Part shown: positions 11,301 through 24,452 of the stretch, piece after piece
How the letters are laid out: every line of letters starts with the position of its first letter
Position numbering within the stretch: the first letter of the stretch is position 1
NCBI RefSeq assembly: GCF_024256385.1
Contig: NZ_JAMLFW010000001.1
Coordinates: forward strand, 2,046,001 to 2,110,000
Reading direction: 5' to 3'
DNA from: Anatilimnocola floriformis
GTDB lineage: Bacteria; Planctomycetota; Planctomycetia; Pirellulales; Pirellulaceae
DNA: 64,000 nucleotides
Translations under genes and position numbers: made by a program
The notes under the pieces: generated by a model
What the model was told of the DNA's origin: nothing
What the model saw: only the letters and a program-made list of their open reading frames with translations
The model's database searches: none

Positions 11301-14300
11301 TGCGTTTGCTGGGACAGATCGATGCGGGGAGCAATAACCTGGAACTGCGCGCCGATGGCCAGATGGAAATCCTGGCCGGCTTGTCCGGCAGCGGCGCCAT
11401 TACGAAGACGGGCGGCAATCGTACGATCGTGCAAGCCGCTGCGAATGCGGGAACCACGTTCAGCGGACAACTGAATGTGAATGAAGGCGTTTGGGATGCG
11501 CGGGCCAATAATGCGCTCGGTACCGCGGCCGGGGCGACGATCATCGCCAACAACGCCCGGTTGGATATTCAAGGCAACATCACGCTGGCGGATAACATCA
11601 GCGTTACCGGCAACAGCGGCGGTGCTGGCGGCATTCGCAATGAAAATGGCAGCAACGTGCTGAGTGGCAACGTCACCCTCACCGGCGCTACGGAGTTCTT
11701 TCTTAACGACACGCAGCTGACCATCAACAATGCCATCGCCGGCAATCAAGTGCTGACCAAGACTGGCGTCGGCACGTTGATTCTCAAGCAAGACAACAGC
11801 CTCTCGAATTTTCTGCTCAACGGCGGCGAAGTCCGCATCAGCACCGTCAACGGCTTGGGAAGCACGGCAGCAGTCAGCGTGGATGGCGGCGAAGCTTTGG
11901 AATTTGATGGTTCCTTGAACTACAACAGCGGGACCACGCTGCAGTCGATTTTTGTCAACAACGGCACGCTGACGGGAGTGAGCGGCACGACGACTCTCGA
12001 CATTCCGATTACGCTCGGCTTCTTTTCTACGCTGACGGTGGGTGGCGCCGGCAATCTGGTGCTGCAGCGTTCGTTTGGCAACGGCAACTCGCCCATCAAC
12101 ACCAATGCGCTGAATCACTACGGCTTTCGCCGCGACGCTGGCGACGCCAATTTCAATCTGAACGGCAATGGCGGCGCGTTGAACGGCTTGAATCCGACCG
12201 CGGCTCCGTCGTACACAGGGCAGGCGTTGTTGACCTCGGCGCTCAACTTTCCAAACGAAGCTTCGTTTCTCGCTTCGGGCGTATTCAACTTCAACATCGC
12301 CGGTTATCAGGACAATTACGTCAACGTCTGGGTGGGATATCTCAACTCGACGGAAATCGGCAACTGGCAATTCCAGCGCACGTTGCAAGACGACTGGACC
12401 GGGATGTGGGTCGATATCAATCAGAACGGCGTTTTCGAATCGACGGTCGCTGGGCTGGGGTCGGACCGTGGCGAGCAACTCGCCTACAACGATGGCAACG
12501 TGAAGACCGTCAATCTGACGAATCCGCTGGGTACTGGGCGCTATCTGGTTGCTTTCACGCAGTTGGAAGGCGGGGGCGAAGCGAACGCGGCGTTTCAATA
12601 CAAGAGTCCTTCGGGAGCGAGCCTGCAAATCATCAATCCGGGCCTGGCCGCTCAAACGGGCTTGTGGTCGCCGCTGGCTCCGGCCCTGCCGACCAACAGC
12701 GTGGTCAAGACAGGCACGGGTACAGTCAGTTTGCTGGGGAATAATACGTACAACGGCCTGACGACGGTGAACGCCGGTACGTTGATCGCGGGGAACAATG
12801 GGGCGTTGGGCTTGAACAATGCGGGCACCGTCGTGAACGACGGCAGCACGCTGGCGTTTTCGAGTGCAGCCGGAATCACGATTTCTGGCGAAGCCATCAC
12901 CGCCACTGGCGCGGGCGCTGCTGGTCAACCGGGCGCGATTGCGAACATTCTGGGCAACAACACCTACACCGGGCCGATCACGGCAGCTGTTGTCAGCGCG
13001 GGAAATCTGGGGATCGGTTCCACCGCGGGAACCCTTACGCTCAATGGCACGATCGATCAGAAGTTCTCGCAAGTCAGGTTCAATGGCGCTGGCAACTTGC
13101 TGGTGAATAGCGTGATCAGCGGTAACGGCGCGGACTCGCTGGCGTCTGGAATTCAAGAAACGATTTACAAGAGCTTTTCGTTTCCGACGAACAACGACGA
13201 CGCTCAGGACAATATCGAAGGGATTCGGAGCACGGCCCTCGGTCCACAGGATGCCCGCGGCATTTTGCTGGGCGACTTGACCTACGTCAACAACGACGCA
13301 GTTGCGGCGCGGGCTTTGGCGCTGGGAGCTACCAGCTTTCCGAACAATACCGGCTGGACGATGATGTGGATTACATCCTTCACGCCCAACGAGAGTGGCC
13401 AATGGGGATTCCGCTTCAACACCGTTGATGATGACGCTTCATTCTGGCTGGATACGAGCGGGGCGGCTGGCGTTTTTGAACTGACCGATCGCTTTTACAA
13501 CCGCGCTTGCTGCGGCGCTAGCGGCGACATTCTGACGCCGACATCATTGGTGGCGGGGCAAACGTATTTGCTCGGAATTGTGGCTCGCGATTTCAACGCC
13601 GGCAACTTCACCAACATGCAGTTCAAGTCGCCCACGGCGGCTGGAGTTACCGGCGGCAACTGGGTGACGATCAACGCCACCAATTATCCGACGACGTTCC
13701 GCACGATCACTGTCGCGAACAATGCCGTGGTGAAGAATGGCACGGGCACCGTCACGCTGGCCGGCGCGAACACCTACAACGGCGCGACGACCGTGAATGC
13801 CGGTACGTTGGTAGCTGGCAATGCTACGGCGCTTGGCACGACATCGCCTGGCACGACGGTGGTCGCTGGTGCGACTCTGGGGCTGACAGGCGGCATTACG
13901 CTGGCCAACGAACCGCTCACGCTCAATGGCACGGGGGCTGTGGGCCAACCGGGTGCGCTGGTCAACATCAGCGGCAATAACACGATTTCTGCGGCCACGC
14001 CGATCAACGTTGTGCAGGCGAGCGCCGGATCGGTGGGCATTGGTTCGGTCAACGATCCAGGCACGGCGTTTATCGACACCTTGACCATCGCCGCGCCGAT
14101 CAACTTGCAGTATTCCAAGCTGATTGTCGACGGTACGGGCGATACCGTTCTTAACGGCGCGATCAGTGGCATCGGCGCCGACCTGATTGCGGCTTCGTAT
14201 TCCGATCAGGTGTTGACCGACGCTCCTCAGGTCTACTACAGGTTTGAGGAAACCAGCGGCACGACCATGGCCAATAGCGGCACGACGGGCGCCGTGAATA

Positions 14301-17300
14301 ACGGCACGGTCTTTGATGCTGCCGCCACTACGATCAATGTTGCCGGGCCCACCACGCAACTCGGGCGGGCGGTGCGCTTTAACAACAGCGCCAACACCGG
14401 CATCACGACGCCGTTCTCGCTCAACGGCTTCACGAATCAGTTCACCATCGAAGCCTGGATTCGTTCCACAAACAGTCAGGATGGTCGCAGCGGCATTGCT
14501 GGGCAGAACGATTCGTTTGAATTCGGCTTTGCCGACGCCACGCACTACGACATGTGGAACCCCAGCGGTGGTACGTTCCAAGCCAATTACAACACGGCGG
14601 ACAATGGCCAATGGTTCCACGTCGTCGTGACCGGTGATGGCTCGAATCGTCGCATCTATGTCAATGGCGTGCAGGTCGCGGTCTCGGCGACCGCCACCGG
14701 CGACTACGGCGATTCCGGATTCTTCTTCAACATTGGTGGTCGCGGAATTCAAGACGCCGCCGGCAACGGCTGGGATGGCGACATCGACGAAGTGGCTGCT
14801 TACAACACGGCTCTGTCGCCGGCGCGAGTTCAGGCCCACTACGATGCGCGCAATGCGCAAACCATTCTTGCGACCAATAACCTCGTCAAGAATGGAACTG
14901 GCAAGCTGACCTTGGCTGCCACAAACACCTACAACGGTCCGACTACGGTCACAGCGGGCAATTTGGTCGTCAACGGCTCGATTGCAACCAGCGCGACGAC
15001 GGTGCAAACGGGCGCCACGCTATCCGGCTCGGGAACCACCGGCTTGCTCACGGTCAATGCGGTGGGCACACACGCGCCAGGTAATCCCGTGCAGATCCAG
15101 ACGACTGCCGGCAACTACGTGGAGAACGGCGCGCTCCAAATTCAAATCGCAACTCCCAGCGGCAATGTCGCCGGGACCGATTATGACCAAGTGCGTATCA
15201 CCAGCAACGGCAGCGTGGCGCTCGGCGCTACGTCGACGCTGGCGGTGAGTTATACCGGCACTCCGGGAACATTTGCCGCTCCGGCTGGGCAAGTCTACAA
15301 GATCATCGACAACGATGGCACGGTGCCAGCTGATACGACCGGTACGTTCAGCGGACTCGCCGAAGGCGCGATTTTCAATATCGATGGCCGTCCGTTCCAA
15401 ATTCAGTATCACGGCGGTGATGGCAACGATGTCGTGCTGGTCGCGCAAACCGTGGTCCCCACGACGATCTATGTGAATGACCAGTTCACCGGCAGCGGCG
15501 CGGTCGACGGCGACTTGGAAACGGCGGGCGTGCAATCGGCGACGATTGGCACGACAGCGTTCGCTTCGGTTGCAGCCGGCCTGGCGGCTTGGCCGGGATA
15601 CGTCGGCACGATTGTGGTCAACGGCGGCACTTATGCTTCGGCGCTGCTCGCCGGTGGCGGCGATGTGACGCTGCAATTGGTGCAGGATCTGACTGCGGGC
15701 GAGTTGAATGTGACGTTTAACAATCTGAGTGGCGATGCCACCGATAAGATCATCACGCGGTTCAACAACGTCGCCAATGCAAATCTGATTGTCACGACGG
15801 GCTCGTTTGCGGGCGTAATCTCGGGCACGGGTGGAATCGTCAAGAATACGACTGGCACGGTCACGCTGACCGGCGCGAACACTTATGACGGGCTGACCGA
15901 TATCTCGGCAGGCATTCTGCAGATCAGCACTCCAACGGGCCTTGGGTCGGCGGTTGGCGCTACGACGATCACGAGTGGTGCGCAGCTACGTTTGAGCGGG
16001 GGAATCACCGTTGCCGGCGAGTCGGTAACTATCAATGGCGTGGGTGACGTCGGCCAGCAAGGTGCGCTCAACGGGCTTTCCGGCAACAACACTTGGGCCG
16101 GACCGGTCATCATCGGCACGACGGCCACGAACAACCGTGTGGGCTCGACGGCGGGCACGCTGACGCTCAGCGGTGTGATCAGTGGTGGTCAGGCCGGTAC
16201 GTTCGGTGGGCTCACGGTGCGCAACGGCGCGGGTGTGACGGTCGTAACTGGCGGCAGCAATACGTATCTGGGCGACACGACGATCGTGGTCGGCACGCTG
16301 CGGATTGCCGGCGGCAACGATCGGTTGCCGACGGGAACTCGTCTCGCGGTTGGCAACGTGGCCAATGCCTCGCCAGCACAGTTTGATTTGAATGGTTTCA
16401 ATCAAACCGTCGGTGGGCTGGGCTCGATCGACTCCAATATGGTGATCGAGGTGACAAATACCGGCGTCGCGGCAACCTTGACGGTGAATCAAGCCGCCGG
16501 GACCGACGCTTACAACGGCGTGCTCACTGGCGCCTTGAGCCTGGTGAAGACAGGGGCAGGAACACTCACCCTCGGCAGCGCTGGCGGCAATGGATCGAAC
16601 ACCTACACAGGCACGACGCTCGTCTCCGGTGGGCGGTTGAACCTGGCGAAGACGGCTGGCCAAAACGCGATTCCTGGCAATCTCGATATCACGACCGGCG
16701 GCATGGTTTCGTTCGGCGCGAGCAATCAGATTATCGATACGGCTACGGTCACCGTCAGCGGTGCCGCGAGCGTGTTCAACGGTTCGGGCTTCAACGCCGG
16801 ACAGCTGGGCGGTTTGCAGGAGACGATTGCCAATGTGACCGTCACTGGCGGCACCTTCCAAACCGGCAGTTCGTCGACGTGGAACATCACGGGTACGGGC
16901 TCCTTCACTGGCGGAGCCGGCAATACGATTTTCCTGGGGAACAGCGGCACGTCGATTTCGTTCGGCACGCTGAGTTTGACTGGCATGACGGCCACGCCCG
17001 GCGCGGCCGTGCAGGTGAACAACAGCTTTGCCATCTATGGTGGCGGTCCCTCGATCGGCACCGTGACGGTGGGCGCTGGTGGACTGACGCTCAACGGCAG
17101 CGTGCTGAATTTGCGTCGCAGTGCGACTGCCGGACAACCGGGCAGCCGACTGGTGCTGAACGGCAATGTGACGGCCAACGGAACATCAGGGATTATTCTC
17201 GATGCTCTCAGTGGTACCGTCGGGGCAAGCGATGTGGAACTGAGCGGTTCAGCAGGAGCTGTCAATCGTACGTTTGACGTCGCAACTGGTGGCGTGCTGA

Positions 17301-20300
17301 CGGTGAGCGCGAACATTACCAACGGCGCGGCCACACCGGGATCGATCACCAAGGTTGGTGCAGGCACGCTGTTGCTGAGTGGCGCGAATACGTTTACGGG
17401 AACGACGGCGGTCAATGTCGGGACCACGCAGTTGCAAGGTGGCGCTGCGATTGCAGATGCCGGCGGCGCAGTAAGCGTGGCCCTAGGTGCTACGCTGCAA
17501 CTCCTGTCGAACGAAACGGTGTCGAGCTTTGTCGGCGCTGGTGATCTCGTCGGCACGAATGATTCGACTCTGGCCCTCGGCGCTTTCGCGCTGACGACCA
17601 CAGGCTCGGCAGCAATCGCCAATGTGACGAGCAGCGGCGGTTCAGTCATTGCAGGCACCACCATCACCGATACCGATGACGACAACAACGTCACCGGCAC
17701 CGGCATCGTGCTGCAAGCTGGCGCGGGAGTCGGCACGGCGGCCAATCCGATCGAAACGACGCTAGGCAATCTCGAAGCGAGTGGTGGAACGGGCGGCGTG
17801 TTCATCGCCAACACCGGTAACCTCATCGTGGGTGGCGTGAGCGCTGCCGTAGGCGTTTCTGCGAATGGCGACGACGTGGTGCTCACTTCGACTGGCAGCG
17901 TGACCGTTGCCGAGAACATCACCGTGACGGGCGCTGGCAATGAAGTGATCATTACCACCACGGATGCAGCCGCGGCTGGGCAAGACATCATCGTCAACGC
18001 GGCGGCGACGATCAGCAGTGGGGCGTCGGGCGTTACGCTCAACGCGGGCGACAATGCCACGATTAACGGCACGCTGGTGAGCGCGACTGCCATCATCGTG
18101 AATGTTGACTTCGGCAATGCCGACCCTGGAGTTGGCGGCGGGCTGACCTTTGCCGGCGATGTCGATGCGCCGCTGGCGACCTTCAACGGCTCGACCGATA
18201 CGGCGGGCGACACGTTTGACGTGCGGCCTGATCAAGATGTGGCCGGTGTGCTGACGCCGATTCAGATCTTTGGCCTCGCTCCGACTGCCAATCCCAATGG
18301 CGATACGTTGAACCTCAATATCATTGGCTTGGGTATTCCGACCTTGGTGCTCGGCCCCGGCAACCGCAACGGCGTCTTCAGTTTTGGCACTGCGGCTGCG
18401 GGCGTGCAGTACAACAACATTGAAAATGTCGGCACCAGCCCGGCGCAGCCGTTTCATGTCGTGCTCGATATGAAGTTCTCAGGATTTGAGGATGGCGCGG
18501 CTGACTTGATCGTTGCTCAGCTGAATGCGGGCAATAGCCTGTCGCTCGACGTGAATGGCAGCAACGTGTTCGCTGGCCCGAGCAACATCATTCAATCGCT
18601 TACGATCATCGGCTCGGCTGACAACGATACGCTGCAGATCAATGAAACGGCTGCTGGCTTGCCGCGCTTTGCCGGCGCGGCCCCGACGGTGAATAACTCG
18701 AGTCTGGGTGGCGGTGCGAGCGCTGGTTCCCACTTGGGAAGTGCAGCCGATCTGCTGCTCGAGACGCTGCAGAGCGCAAACGGTCCCTGGGATGCAGGCG
18801 ACGTCACCATGCATTTCGATGGCGCTGGCGGCACTGACACGCTCGCGGTGAAATTTACTTCGCCGAACAATACGGGCTACTTCAGCGACACCAACGATGC
18901 TGGCAACAGCGGCAACCTATCGGCAGCGACCGGCGTGTTCCCAGCCATCAATGTGCCGTCGTTGTTGATGTCGTTCGCCAACATCGAGCCGATTCAACTC
19001 ACCGGCGCGGGTGGTTCGTTGCTGACCGACGCGAGCGGCACGGCAGCGACTTCGTCCCTCACGCTCACCGACATTGGTACACAGACTCAGATCGTGGGCG
19101 ACGGCGGTTTCGCGCCGACATCATTCACCGGTTACAACGCTGTGGCGGTGGTCGGCGGCAACGGTGCTGAAACGTTGAATCTCGTCAGCGTCGACAACGC
19201 CGCACTGGCCTCGGTCGCGCTCTATGGCGGCAATACCAATAGCCTGCTGGGGATTCCCGGCGGCGATGCCTCGGCTGACACGCTGCGTGTGCAATCGCTG
19301 CCAGCCGGAATCGCGGCTACGCTCAACGGCAACGCCGGCAGCGACTTGTTCCAGCTATTCGACTCCACGAACACCGTCGACAATATCGCGGGGACCGTCA
19401 CGGTCGATGGCACGGACGGCAGCATGGCGGGTAACACCGACACGCTCACGATTATCGACACGGGCGATGTGACCGGCGACAGCGCGCTCATCGGCGCGGT
19501 GAGCCCGGGGACATCGGCAGATTATTTTGTGGATGGTATTTCGAGCGCCGCCACGATGGACGTCGTCTTCCGGAATATCGACGTGTTGAATTACACCGCA
19601 ACCGCGGGCGCCGACACGATTGACGGCCGATTTGTGAGAACGGTCCCGGCGAGCGACCTCGATACCGTTACGTTGAATGGTTGGGTGGGCGCCGATCAGT
19701 TCCTGTTGTTTACTTCCGATCAGGCCGGCGGCAGCGGCGCCGGAGTAACTCCGACGGGTGTGGCCAGTGGTGTCGGCGTGATTAATCTGAACGGCGATGC
19801 TCCAGGAAATCCCAACGGGATTGACGGCAACGATATCTTCGGGCAAACCCCGCCTGGACTTTTGGGAACGGGTGCAGGGAACGTTGGACTCGCGGTGCCA
19901 GACACCGTGCGCAGCATTCGCCCCAGCGTCAGCACGGCGATCTCGGTCAATGGCGGTCAGCCGACGGGCCCGGCCTTGCCGACAGGCGACACGATCGGCG
20001 ACGTACTGAATCTCGACCTCTCTTCGTTGCCGCCGAGCGCCGCGCTCGTGCTGCCGACGGCATCAGGAGCGGTGGTGACCGCAGGATTGCAGCCGTTGAC
20101 GTTCGCTCAGATTGAAGACCTCAATCTGGTCATCGATCATCAACTCGCCAACGTGCAACTGGGCGATACGCTGGTGGTTGGTTCCAGCGGTCAGGACTTG
20201 ATTCAATTCACTCAAGCCGGCACCGCCAGCAACCCCAATCTCACACGCGTGCGGGTGAATACTCTGGTCGTCGATTTTACGGCCACCGGAAAGACGTTGA

Positions 20301-21148
20301 CTTACGGCGGGGCCTCGAACGACTACCTGACGCAAGCCAATGTCATTCTGCCGGCAGAAATGCACGGCGGCGACGGCGACGATTACATCTCGGGCGGCAT
20401 GGGGAACGATTTCCTCGTCGGTGATTTAGGGAATGATCAAATCAATGCCAGCGGCGGCGACAATGTGGTTTGGGGCGACAGCCTGGTGGCTGGCGATCCT
20501 TCTCCGCAGAATTCTGCCGTGGGTGGCAATGACATTCTCAGCGCACTCGGCGGCAATGACTACTTCTATGGCGGCGGCGGCAATGACCAGGTGAGTGCCG
20601 GCGGTGGCAATGACTACATCAACGGCGGCCAAGGGGATGACTTGCTCGATGGCAGCAGCGGTGATGACCGCATCTATGGCGGCTTGGGTAACGATGTGCT
20701 CGGCGGTTCGGAAGGAAACGACCTGCTGAGTGGCGGCGGAGGAAACGACAACCTGCTGGGCGGCGTCGGCAACGACGTGCTGATTGGTGGCACTGGCGCC
20801 GATAACCTCGACGGCGGCAGCGGCAACGATCTCCTCATCAGCGGCAGTGTCGATAATGAAAGCAGTTCCTGGACCAGCATTGGTACGGTGAACGACTTCA
20901 GCGCCACCACTTACTCCAATTCTGCCGACAACGACGCGGCGTTGCTGACGCTGCTTAATCAATGGAGCATGACCGGAAACCGCAGCAGCCTCGGCACGAT
21001 CACGCACGACGGCGCCAACGATGATCTGTATGGAGGCACCGGTGACGACGACTTCTGCTGGGAAACGGCAGATGTGCTCCCCGCGTTGACTCCTTCCGAC
21101 TTCAACGCCCCCGGCATGAACAGTGACGAACGCTTTGGACCGACCTAG
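8390..21148 (+). CDS. giant secreted adhesin-like protein (PATR, PA14, LamG, RTX)
   Basis: This is a 4252-aa protein. The N-terminus is a long basic segment followed by [13 protein letters not shown] (residues 35-47), the planctomycete LEPR-xLL-type export signal. The main body has about nine autotransporter-associated beta-strand repeats, each with a core like [17 protein letters not shown]. Between them lie three PA14-like domains (about residues 630-780, 1240-1420, 1590-1770) and one LamG/concanavalin-like domain (about 1935-2160, starting [10 protein letters not shown]). The last 270 residues contain about ten RTX calcium-binding nonapeptides (GGxGNDxL, about 3985-4150). The composition is rich in Gly, Ala, Asn and Thr, with very few Cys. 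It probably folds into a long beta-helical rod on the cell surface, with PA14/LamG parts binding glycans and RTX repeats folding in calcium outside the cell. No beta-barrel translocator is visible, so despite the repeat name it is not a classical autotransporter. Confidence 0.9.
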   Translation: MSPLSTDARKPMSPRRQPAASPKRNSHRTLSRKLFFEPLEERRVLTAASAVVSATALAGMTQLYAVNDNQFDFNDAYLVNNAASIPVGSFDRVAYYIELGPVGNTKWVWVSMDTFNSDPLLLGVPKAGSNIVQNGTVVQNMKVESSAGSGVTPISGPGNTGIIEFWASNYGQNGGGLFGSNDGFFDWKDSGGTTGGGHGAFQVFAFTSPAQTSANTIFGITANGGAGIGNQNTPGTGDTDWTFGNGTGTYAIRNMEVWVGKENAPPTITNLSGDSQTYTPGVSGVQVIDQGTAAVATDPPPVGANGWNTGNLTVSIPAGGVPADDNLGIRNQGNGAGQIGFAAGTVSFGGTAIGTATGGTGGTSLVVTFNANATSAAVSALLSNVTFLNTNVATSASTRLTRFVLTDGNGLSSTASDASIAMNVGGAVATYIWDGNSDGDGDGITWSDPANWNTNITPDANDIAIFRTADPGPVNVGANTFVGEVRFDGAASNFTLQNGTLNTNRIDQQAAATGTNTITAQISSVVFTGIVSGGQLNLANSANSATIGGGTWTINAGGKIVTTTGGTNTGIGKANVDANGGTIEFAAGGSASVASLNEKWYPNVFADTNLIIDAVAANNADAYLNLTPDSTSSLTTNLGNFDTNALIARSPSNLAPFGNRFGATWTGNFTVGGASSIPAGDVSFGTSSDDGSAIYVDSNNNGTFESTELVVDNRGGHGNQSRIGTVNLPAGTYPVYIAYYESSGGGNMEARVAAGNGVAYASQTIINPSTQTGVWSTVAVAPGNLTNNIRVLANSTLILGATLPGLKLNQLTMNAGTTLQVQSPDGGQDLEFASVVLNGNAVIDSTNKPDITLRNISETAASSLTFSGTEVVFLPTANSYTGLTTINSGVTVNVSSNNALGTAAAGTVVQSGASLRLSGGFVYSSAEALTLNGTGSAISDAALNNLSGNNDYAGPIILASASKIRDVAGTMRLLGQIDAGSNNLELRADGQMEILAGLSGSGAITKTGGNRTIVQAAANAGTTFSGQLNVNEGVWDARANNALGTAAGATIIANNARLDIQGNITLADNISVTGNSGGAGGIRNENGSNVLSGNVTLTGATEFFLNDTQLTINNAIAGNQVLTKTGVGTLILKQDNSLSNFLLNGGEVRISTVNGLGSTAAVSVDGGEALEFDGSLNYNSGTTLQSIFVNNGTLTGVSGTTTLDIPITLGFFSTLTVGGAGNLVLQRSFGNGNSPINTNALNHYGFRRDAGDANFNLNGNGGALNGLNPTAAPSYTGQALLTSALNFPNEASFLASGVFNFNIAGYQDNYVNVWVGYLNSTEIGNWQFQRTLQDDWTGMWVDINQNGVFESTVAGLGSDRGEQLAYNDGNVKTVNLTNPLGTGRYLVAFTQLEGGGEANAAFQYKSPSGASLQIINPGLAAQTGLWSPLAPALPTNSVVKTGTGTVSLLGNNTYNGLTTVNAGTLIAGNNGALGLNNAGTVVNDGSTLAFSSAAGITISGEAITATGAGAAGQPGAIANILGNNTYTGPITAAVVSAGNLGIGSTAGTLTLNGTIDQKFSQVRFNGAGNLLVNSVISGNGADSLASGIQETIYKSFSFPTNNDDAQDNIEGIRSTALGPQDARGILLGDLTYVNNDAVAARALALGATSFPNNTGWTMMWITSFTPNESGQWGFRFNTVDDDASFWLDTSGAAGVFELTDRFYNRACCGASGDILTPTSLVAGQTYLLGIVARDFNAGNFTNMQFKSPTAAGVTGGNWVTINATNYPTTFRTITVANNAVVKNGTGTVTLAGANTYNGATTVNAGTLVAGNATALGTTSPGTTVVAGATLGLTGGITLANEPLTLNGTGAVGQPGALVNISGNNTISAATPINVVQASAGSVGIGSVNDPGTAFIDTLTIAAPINLQYSKLIVDGTGDTVLNGAISGIGADLIAASYSDQVLTDAPQVYYRFEETSGTTMANSGTTGAVNNGTVFDAAATTINVAGPTTQLGRAVRFNNSANTGITTPFSLNGFTNQFTIEAWIRSTNSQDGRSGIAGQNDSFEFGFADATHYDMWNPSGGTFQANYNTADNGQWFHVVVTGDGSNRRIYVNGVQVAVSATATGDYGDSGFFFNIGGRGIQDAAGNGWDGDIDEVAAYNTALSPARVQAHYDARNAQTILATNNLVKNGTGKLTLAATNTYNGPTTVTAGNLVVNGSIATSATTVQTGATLSGSGTTGLLTVNAVGTHAPGNPVQIQTTAGNYVENGALQIQIATPSGNVAGTDYDQVRITSNGSVALGATSTLAVSYTGTPGTFAAPAGQVYKIIDNDGTVPADTTGTFSGLAEGAIFNIDGRPFQIQYHGGDGNDVVLVAQTVVPTTIYVNDQFTGSGAVDGDLETAGVQSATIGTTAFASVAAGLAAWPGYVGTIVVNGGTYASALLAGGGDVTLQLVQDLTAGELNVTFNNLSGDATDKIITRFNNVANANLIVTTGSFAGVISGTGGIVKNTTGTVTLTGANTYDGLTDISAGILQISTPTGLGSAVGATTITSGAQLRLSGGITVAGESVTINGVGDVGQQGALNGLSGNNTWAGPVIIGTTATNNRVGSTAGTLTLSGVISGGQAGTFGGLTVRNGAGVTVVTGGSNTYLGDTTIVVGTLRIAGGNDRLPTGTRLAVGNVANASPAQFDLNGFNQTVGGLGSIDSNMVIEVTNTGVAATLTVNQAAGTDAYNGVLTGALSLVKTGAGTLTLGSAGGNGSNTYTGTTLVSGGRLNLAKTAGQNAIPGNLDITTGGMVSFGASNQIIDTATVTVSGAASVFNGSGFNAGQLGGLQETIANVTVTGGTFQTGSSSTWNITGTGSFTGGAGNTIFLGNSGTSISFGTLSLTGMTATPGAAVQVNNSFAIYGGGPSIGTVTVGAGGLTLNGSVLNLRRSATAGQPGSRLVLNGNVTANGTSGIILDALSGTVGASDVELSGSAGAVNRTFDVATGGVLTVSANITNGAATPGSITKVGAGTLLLSGANTFTGTTAVNVGTTQLQGGAAIADAGGAVSVALGATLQLLSNETVSSFVGAGDLVGTNDSTLALGAFALTTTGSAAIANVTSSGGSVIAGTTITDTDDDNNVTGTGIVLQAGAGVGTAANPIETTLGNLEASGGTGGVFIANTGNLIVGGVSAAVGVSANGDDVVLTSTGSVTVAENITVTGAGNEVIITTTDAAAAGQDIIVNAAATISSGASGVTLNAGDNATINGTLVSATAIIVNVDFGNADPGVGGGLTFAGDVDAPLATFNGSTDTAGDTFDVRPDQDVAGVLTPIQIFGLAPTANPNGDTLNLNIIGLGIPTLVLGPGNRNGVFSFGTAAAGVQYNNIENVGTSPAQPFHVVLDMKFSGFEDGAADLIVAQLNAGNSLSLDVNGSNVFAGPSNIIQSLTIIGSADNDTLQINETAAGLPRFAGAAPTVNNSSLGGGASAGSHLGSAADLLLETLQSANGPWDAGDVTMHFDGAGGTDTLAVKFTSPNNTGYFSDTNDAGNSGNLSAATGVFPAINVPSLLMSFANIEPIQLTGAGGSLLTDASGTAATSSLTLTDIGTQTQIVGDGGFAPTSFTGYNAVAVVGGNGAETLNLVSVDNAALASVALYGGNTNSLLGIPGGDASADTLRVQSLPAGIAATLNGNAGSDLFQLFDSTNTVDNIAGTVTVDGTDGSMAGNTDTLTIIDTGDVTGDSALIGAVSPGTSADYFVDGISSAATMDVVFRNIDVLNYTATAGADTIDGRFVRTVPASDLDTVTLNGWVGADQFLLFTSDQAGGSGAGVTPTGVASGVGVINLNGDAPGNPNGIDGNDIFGQTPPGLLGTGAGNVGLAVPDTVRSIRPSVSTAISVNGGQPTGPALPTGDTIGDVLNLDLSSLPPSAALVLPTASGAVVTAGLQPLTFAQIEDLNLVIDHQLANVQLGDTLVVGSSGQDLIQFTQAGTASNPNLTRVRVNTLVVDFTATGKTLTYGGASNDYLTQANVILPAEMHGGDGDDYISGGMGNDFLVGDLGNDQINASGGDNVVWGDSLVAGDPSPQNSAVGGNDILSALGGNDYFYGGGGNDQVSAGGGNDYINGGQGDDLLDGSSGDDRIYGGLGNDVLGGSEGNDLLSGGGGNDNLLGGVGNDVLIGGTGADNLDGGSGNDLLISGSVDNESSSWTSIGTVNDFSATTYSNSADNDAALLTLLNQWSMTGNRSSLGTITHDGANDDLYGGTGDDDFCWETADVLPALTPSDFNAPGMNSDERFGPT

Positions 21149-21177
21149 CCGTTGGTTCAGCCATTGAGACAAGAGAA

Positions 21178-21216
21178 GGTGCCGGGACAGCAAGCGAGTT
21201 TGCGCTGTCCGGCACC
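21178..21216 (+). terminator. strong hairpin after the giant gene
   Basis: GGTGCCGGGACAGC pairs with GCTGTCCGGCACC 29 bases after the giant gene stops, with one bulged G and a loop of about 11 bases. There is no U-run after it, so it may be a processing or Rho-assisted 3' end and not a classical intrinsic terminator. Confidence 0.5.
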
Positions 21217-21329
21217 AGAACCCGATACTTAGGTCCAATAGGCATCGCGCTGTTTCTAACCTTCAATATCTCCCGGCCGAACAACAACATCGCAGATCGA
21301 TTGTTGTTGATTCGCCAGGAGAACAAAGG

Positions 21330-22760
21330 ATGGAAACTTCCAAAAATGCCGGTTCTGCAACTCGTCCTCCGTCGTCTGGCTGGCGTCGGTGGATGCTCTT
21401 AGCGGGAGTGGTGATTGGCGTCGGAGTGGGCGGATATGTCTTATTTCCGCTCGTGCTCACCGCGCTGAATACCGTTTCTACCGACGACGCCTACGTCAAC
21501 GGCCACGTGACCTTTATCGCACCTCGCGTGGCGGGCCATGTGAGTACGGTGCTGGTTGATAACAACCAGCGCGTGAGAAAGGGCGACTTGTTGGTTCAAC
21601 TCGACAAGGAGCCTTACCAGGTTCAAGTGAACATCAAGAAGTCTGCGCTGATCGCCGCGAAAAGCGAGCTGACAACCGCGCTGGCCGAGGCCCGCGGCCT
21701 GGCTGCCCAGGCCCGCCGCAGTCGCTTCAAGCTCGATCACGCGATGGAAGAGGTGCGGAATCAAGTCGAGCTGGTGAAGTCGAACGTCGCGCAACTGAAG
21801 GTTGAGGAAGCGAATCGCGTGCTCGCGGAGCAGGATTACGCCCGCGCCGAACGACTCGTGGAAAAGAACGCCATCAGCAAACAGGAGTTTGATAAGTACA
21901 AGGCGGTGCTCGAAGTTTCGAAAAATCGCGTGACCAGCGCCGAGCAGACGATTCAGCAGACTCGCACGAATCTTGGTCTTCCCATCAATTACCAAAACCC
22001 CTTGGAGGTGCCAGAGGATCTGGATGAGACATTCTCGACGGTCCAAGAGGCGCTCGCCGGACTGTACGGCAGCATTACGCAGTTGGGCTTTACTCCGCCG
22101 AGTTGGAATGCGACGCCGACGCAGGTGAAGGCTGCATTTTATGCGCAGGATCCGGATAAGAATCTGGATCGCATTTTCGAACGGCTGATTCCCGCATCGC
22201 CGGCCGTCAAACAGGCCGAGGCCAAGGTCGCCCAGGCCCAGGCCGATCTGGCTCAGGCTGAATTGGAGCTTCGCTATTGCGACATTCTCAGCGATATCGA
22301 TGGCCAGGTGACGAGCCGCAATGTGAATTCAGGAAATTATGTCCAGGTGGGTCAAGGCCTGCTCGCCGTGCGCTCGCTCACCGAAATCTGGATCGATACG
22401 AACTTCAAGGAAACACAGCTAGCGGATCTGCGCATCGGCCAGCGAGTGCGCTGCGAAGTCGACATGTATGGCAGTCGGCGGGAATTTACGGGGCGTATTA
22501 CCGGCTTCACCATGGGGACGGGCACTACGCTTTCGTTACTCCCGCCGCAGAACGCCACCGGCAATTTCGTCAAGATCGTGCAGCGATTGCCCGTCCGGAT
22601 CGAGCTCACGGATTACGACCCTGAAAAAACTCCGCTGTTCATCGGCCTGTCGGTTGTGCCCTACGTGTACATCAAAGAGCGGCCGATGGGGCCGCATGCC
22701 GGCGAAGTCTTGCAACCCTTTGCCACGCTGCCGCAAGTGGCAGCCGAAGCGAAACCATAA
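21330..22760 (+). CDS. emrA-like: HlyD/EmrA-family membrane fusion protein
   Basis: This 476-aa protein has one N-terminal membrane segment (about residues 20-45), then a biotinyl-lipoyl half-domain (TDDAYVNGHVTFIAPRVAGH, followed by VLVDNNQRVRKGDLL), a long coiled-coil hairpin (about 100-300, rich in Ala, Glu and Gln), the second lipoyl half (YCDILSDIDGQVTSRNVNSG) and a beta-barrel. It should bridge the inner-membrane pump to an outer-membrane channel. The EmrB-like gene starts 40 bp downstream, so the two form an EmrAB-type efflux pair. No TolC-like gene is present in the window. The extra 80-100 residues between the coiled-coil halves (about 230-290) are longer than in typical EmrA. Confidence 0.9.
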   Translation: METSKNAGSATRPPSSGWRRWMLLAGVVIGVGVGGYVLFPLVLTALNTVSTDDAYVNGHVTFIAPRVAGHVSTVLVDNNQRVRKGDLLVQLDKEPYQVQVNIKKSALIAAKSELTTALAEARGLAAQARRSRFKLDHAMEEVRNQVELVKSNVAQLKVEEANRVLAEQDYARAERLVEKNAISKQEFDKYKAVLEVSKNRVTSAEQTIQQTRTNLGLPINYQNPLEVPEDLDETFSTVQEALAGLYGSITQLGFTPPSWNATPTQVKAAFYAQDPDKNLDRIFERLIPASPAVKQAEAKVAQAQADLAQAELELRYCDILSDIDGQVTSRNVNSGNYVQVGQGLLAVRSLTEIWIDTNFKETQLADLRIGQRVRCEVDMYGSRREFTGRITGFTMGTGTTLSLLPPQNATGNFVKIVQRLPVRIELTDYDPEKTPLFIGLSVVPYVYIKERPMGPHAGEVLQPFATLPQVAAEAKP

Positions 22761-22800
22761 CGCACGCCGGTCGGCAAAAAAGGCAAAGGGAGCACGCCTC

Positions 22801-24411
22801 ATGAGCACCATCGCACTTGCGCCGGTGGCTGTCGGTCGCCCGGCAATCCAGGCCTGGTTCGTCGCTGCCGCGGTGATCATTCCGACCTTCATGGAGGTTT
22901 TGGATACAACCGTGGCGATCGTCTCGCTGCGTTACATTGCGGGCGACTTGTCGGCGGCAGTGGTCGACGCCGAATGGATCCTCACCAGTTATCTGGCAGC
23001 AAACGCCACCATCTTGCCGATTTCCGGCTGGCTTTCGGCCCGCCTCGGCCGCCGCAACTATTTTCTCGGCTCGATCGCAGTCTTCACCATTGCCTCTGCT
23101 TTATGCGGCATGGCCACCAGCCTGTGGCAGATCATTTTGTTTCGCGTGATTCAAGGGTTGGCCGGCGGCGGACTGCAGCCATCCAGCCAGGCGATCTTGA
23201 TCGACAGCTTTCCGCCCGAGAAGCAAGGGACGGCAATGACGATGTTCGGCATCGCGGCGTTGACGGCGCCGGTCGTCGGTCCGACGCTCGGTGGTTACCT
23301 GTCTGACTATCACAATTGGCGTTGGATCTTTTTCATCAATATTCCGATCGGCTGCTTCGCATTTGTGCTGTCGTACTTCACCGTCAAGGATCCCGAATAT
23401 CTCCAAGAGGAGCGAGCGCAGCTGAATCGCCTGCCCCTTAATTTCGACTACGTCGGCCTGGCGCTATTGGCACTGGTGATGGCTGCTTGGGAAGTGTTGA
23501 TCACCAAGGGACAAGAGTGGGATTGGCTCGCCGATCCGTTCGGAAAAGTACAGACGCTGCTGCTGGTGATCTTGGTAGGAGGGGCAGGCCTGGTCGTGTG
23601 GGAGATGCGCAGCAAAAACCCGGTTGTCAATTTTCGGCCGTTGGGCGAACGCAACTTTTGGTTGTGTTGTCTCATCATCTTCTTCGCCTACTCGGTGCTC
23701 TACGGCGTGAGCACCACCTTGCCGGGGTTGCTCCAGACGCTGTTTGGTTACGACGCCTATCACTCCGGGCTGGTGATGTCTCCGTCAGGCCTCGCGTCGG
23801 TCACCATGTTGTTGATCTGCGGCGCGCTGCTCGGTCGCGGCGTCGACGCCCGCTGGATGATCGGAGCGGGCCTGCTCGTGGTGGCGATCGGCGGGTATTG
23901 GATGTCGGTGATGAATCTCGAAATCAGCCCGTGGCAAGCGATCTGGCCGCGTGTGGTTTTGATCGCCGGCTTGGGAATGGCTTTCGCGCCGATTAACGTG
24001 GCTGCGTTTCTTTACACGCCGCGGCATTTGCGCGCGGCGGCGGTGGGATTATTCGCACTGCTCCGCAACGAAGGTGGTAGCTTCGGCACGTCGATGGCCC
24101 AGACCGTGCGGGTCCGCCGTGATCAGTTCCACACGTGGCGCGTGGGAGAGTTTCTCGATCCGTTCAACCCCGCCGTCAATTCTTACTTGGAGCGAGCGCA
24201 GGCTTTTTACTTTCAGCAGACCGGCGATGCGCCATTGGCGCGACAAATGGCGTTGCAGAGTCTGGCCGATCTGCGGGCACAGCAAGCGTCATCGTTGGCC
24301 TTCTTCGATGTCTTTCTGGTGGCGGCTGTGCTGGCGCTGTTGCTGGCGGTGCTCGTGCTACTCATGAAACGCTCGGTGGCCGAAAAGGGCGCCCATATCG
24401 GCGCGGAATAG
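22801..24411 (+). CDS. emrB-like: DHA2-family MFS drug efflux transporter (EmrB-like)
   Basis: This is a 536-aa protein starting at ATG 22801 (MSTIALAPVAVG). It has about 14 hydrophobic segments, as expected for the DHA2 group. Motif D1-like MEVLDTTVAIVSLRYIAGDL opens helix 1; LGRRNYF follows helix 2; the antiporter motif C appears as APVVGPTLGGYLSD in helix 5; NWRWIFFINIPIG is also typical of EmrB/QacA. It probably exports hydrophobic compounds by proton antiport together with the adjacent fusion protein. The DJ-1-like gene begins 41 bp downstream. Confidence 0.92.
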   Translation: MSTIALAPVAVGRPAIQAWFVAAAVIIPTFMEVLDTTVAIVSLRYIAGDLSAAVVDAEWILTSYLAANATILPISGWLSARLGRRNYFLGSIAVFTIASALCGMATSLWQIILFRVIQGLAGGGLQPSSQAILIDSFPPEKQGTAMTMFGIAALTAPVVGPTLGGYLSDYHNWRWIFFINIPIGCFAFVLSYFTVKDPEYLQEERAQLNRLPLNFDYVGLALLALVMAAWEVLITKGQEWDWLADPFGKVQTLLLVILVGGAGLVVWEMRSKNPVVNFRPLGERNFWLCCLIIFFAYSVLYGVSTTLPGLLQTLFGYDAYHSGLVMSPSGLASVTMLLICGALLGRGVDARWMIGAGLLVVAIGGYWMSVMNLEISPWQAIWPRVVLIAGLGMAFAPINVAAFLYTPRHLRAAAVGLFALLRNEGGSFGTSMAQTVRVRRDQFHTWRVGEFLDPFNPAVNSYLERAQAFYFQQTGDAPLARQMALQSLADLRAQQASSLAFFDVFLVAAVLALLLAVLVLLMKRSVAEKGAHIGAE

Positions 24412-24452
24412 ATTCTCAGTTCATCAACACGCCATATTCAAGGAGCATTTCG

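Noticed and set aside
11195-13402. Long open frame of about 735 codons on the minus strand
   Set aside because: It lies fully within the giant plus-strand gene. Its Arg/Ala/Val-rich, low-complexity product shows no domain and is the mirror of repeated Gly/Thr/Asn codons.
16550-17480. Tandem DNA repeats within the giant gene as a separate repeat element
   Set aside because: The similarity is at protein level (beta-strand repeats); the DNA units are too diverged and too variable in length to be listed as DNA repeats.
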